Assembly (NCBI GenBank): GCA_051871515.1
Contig: JBJECY010000127.1
Coordinates: 1 to 5,457, forward strand
Direction of reading: 5' to 3'
DNA from: SFTJ01 sp051871515
Lineage (GTDB): Bacteria > Bacteroidota > Bacteroidia > Bacteroidales > Muribaculaceae
DNA: 5,457 nucleotides
Each line of letters starts with the position of its first letter. Position 1 is the first letter of the stretch. The translations under genes were made by a program, and so were the position numbers. Positions 4,846 through 5,457 of this stretch are shown here, piece by piece. Under the pieces are notes generated by a model. That model did not search any database and had not been told where the DNA came from. It worked only from the letters and a program-made list of their open reading frames with translations.

Positions 4846-5343
4846 ATGGCCGACAAGATGACACCCAAACAACGACACCGCTGCATGAGCCGCATCCGCA
4901 GCAAAGACACACGACCCGAGATGGTGGTGAGGCGTGCGCTGTGGCATAACGGATTGCGCTATCGGCTGCATGTGGGGGCGCTACCCGGAAGACCCGATAT
5001 TGTCATCAGGCGACTGCACACCGCAATATTTGTGAACGGATGTTTCTGGCACGGGCACATGTGCCAAAAACGGCAATACCCACAAAGCAACCGCCAGTTT
5101 TGGTACACAAAAATTGAACGAAACCGCTCGCGCGACCTGCGCAATCAAAAACTGCTTGAAGAAAACGGCTGGGTGGTAATAGTGATTTGGGAATGTCAGC
5201 TAAAGCCCAACATCGTCAGCAACACGCTGCAACGGCTCATCAACACCCTCACTTTGCTCAACAACGCCACCAAAGGCACCCCCTATGGCGAACCGCTCAA
5301 CACCATGGCACTCGCCGCCGAAGATGAAGTGAGCTACCAATAA
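4846..5343 (+). CDS. vsr: Vsr-family very short patch repair (T:G mismatch) endonuclease
   Basis: This 165-residue protein is close to the E. coli Vsr length (156). Vsr nicks DNA 5' of the T in T:G mismatches that arise when 5-methylcytosine deaminates at a cytosine methyltransferase site. The N-terminus has RCMSRIRSKDTRPE (12-25), typical of the family. LPGRPDIV supplies the catalytic metal ligand Asp51. VNGCFWHGHMC holds Cys66, His69, His71 and Cys73. RSRD gives Asp97, and GWVVIVIWEC gives Cys117. Numbering matches E. coli Vsr, so the zinc site (Cys66, His71, Cys73, Cys117) looks intact. Positions 63-64 are Val-Asn instead of Thr-His. The ATG at 4846 gives the usual short N-terminus; a second ATG at 4858 is possible. 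No DNA methyltransferase is visible here; it may lie just beyond the right edge. Defence-type genes of this kind are often transferred. Confidence 0.93.
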   Translation: MADKMTPKQRHRCMSRIRSKDTRPEMVVRRALWHNGLRYRLHVGALPGRPDIVIRRLHTAIFVNGCFWHGHMCQKRQYPQSNRQFWYTKIERNRSRDLRNQKLLEENGWVVIVIWECQLKPNIVSNTLQRLINTLTLLNNATKGTPYGEPLNTMALAAEDEVSYQ

Positions 5344-5421
5344 TCCTACTGCCGTCAGCAACCTCAAAAAACGGGCAAAGTGTTAAATAATTTTAAAACC
5401 ACGAAAAATATTTTCTAAAAC

Positions 5422-5437
5422 TATGTTATATAACATA
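5422..5437. promoter_or_regulatory. Perfect 16-bp palindrome, likely operator
   Basis: TATGTTATATAACATA is its own reverse complement. It lies just upstream of the -7 element at 5445-5452, covering the -33 region, where a bound dimeric repressor would block RNA polymerase. Confidence 0.5.
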
Positions 5438-5444
5438 TTTTTCA

Positions 5445-5452
5445 TAACTTTG
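5445..5452 (+). promoter_or_regulatory. Promoter -7 element of a gene beyond the right edge
   Basis: TAACTTTG, followed by C, is a strong Bacteroidetes -7 match. The -33 region lacks a clear TTTG and is replaced by the palindrome at 5422-5437. Transcription would start near the window end and read rightward. Confidence 0.55.
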
Positions 5453-5457
5453 CATCA

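Noticed and set aside
4775..4861. 28-residue frame (MGCAVMRSLFFILPKSQQ...) overlapping the vsr start
   Set aside because: It coincides with the terminator hairpin and its T tract, which explains the Phe-rich run. There is no supporting ribosome site.

Overview
This window looks like a chromosomal segment of a Bacteroidales bacterium (phylum Bacteroidota). The evidence is several promoters of the Bacteroidetes primary-sigma type (TTTG, 19-21 bases, TAnnTTTG), the near absence of Shine-Dalgarno sequences before good starts, and protein styles typical of the order, such as a DUF6249-like membrane protein beside an ECF sigma factor. The genus cannot be fixed from the sequence alone.

The left half (about 60-3515) is read on the minus strand. 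Reading in that direction, ribonuclease Z (rnz) comes first. It is followed by a three-gene membrane/sigma module: a DUF6249-like signal-peptide membrane protein, an ECF sigma factor, and a 104-residue protein with two membrane spans. A promoter of ECF type (TGCAACC, 16 bases, GCATCTAA) lies about 110-140 bases before the DUF6249-like gene, so the sigma factor may drive its own module. The 273-base gap between the first two module genes holds a switch-like set of mutually exclusive stems. The third gene appears to have its own primary-sigma promoter. The module ends at a long nested palindrome (61-146) followed by a T tract on the minus strand, which looks like a strong terminator built from IS-like ends.

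The right half (3516-5457) is read on the plus strand. It holds a SlyD-type FKBP prolyl isomerase with a Cys-rich Gly-Cys-x tail, and a Vsr-type mismatch endonuclease with all its zinc and main catalytic residues except for a change at the position of E. coli His64. No cytosine methyltransferase is visible. Each gene has a long, structured upstream region. The slyD upstream region has two promoters, a 13-bp stem capped by a GCGA tetraloop, and a folded 60-base domain. The vsr upstream region has a promoter followed by a compact terminator (a small-RNA or attenuator candidate), then a second promoter that would start transcription almost on the vsr ATG. The window ends in another promoter that overlaps a perfect 16-bp palindrome and probably belongs to a regulated gene just outside.

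The protein genes belong to known families. The less ordinary content is regulatory: the self-driven sigma module with its internal switch, the two leader RNA candidates, and the apparently leaderless vsr.
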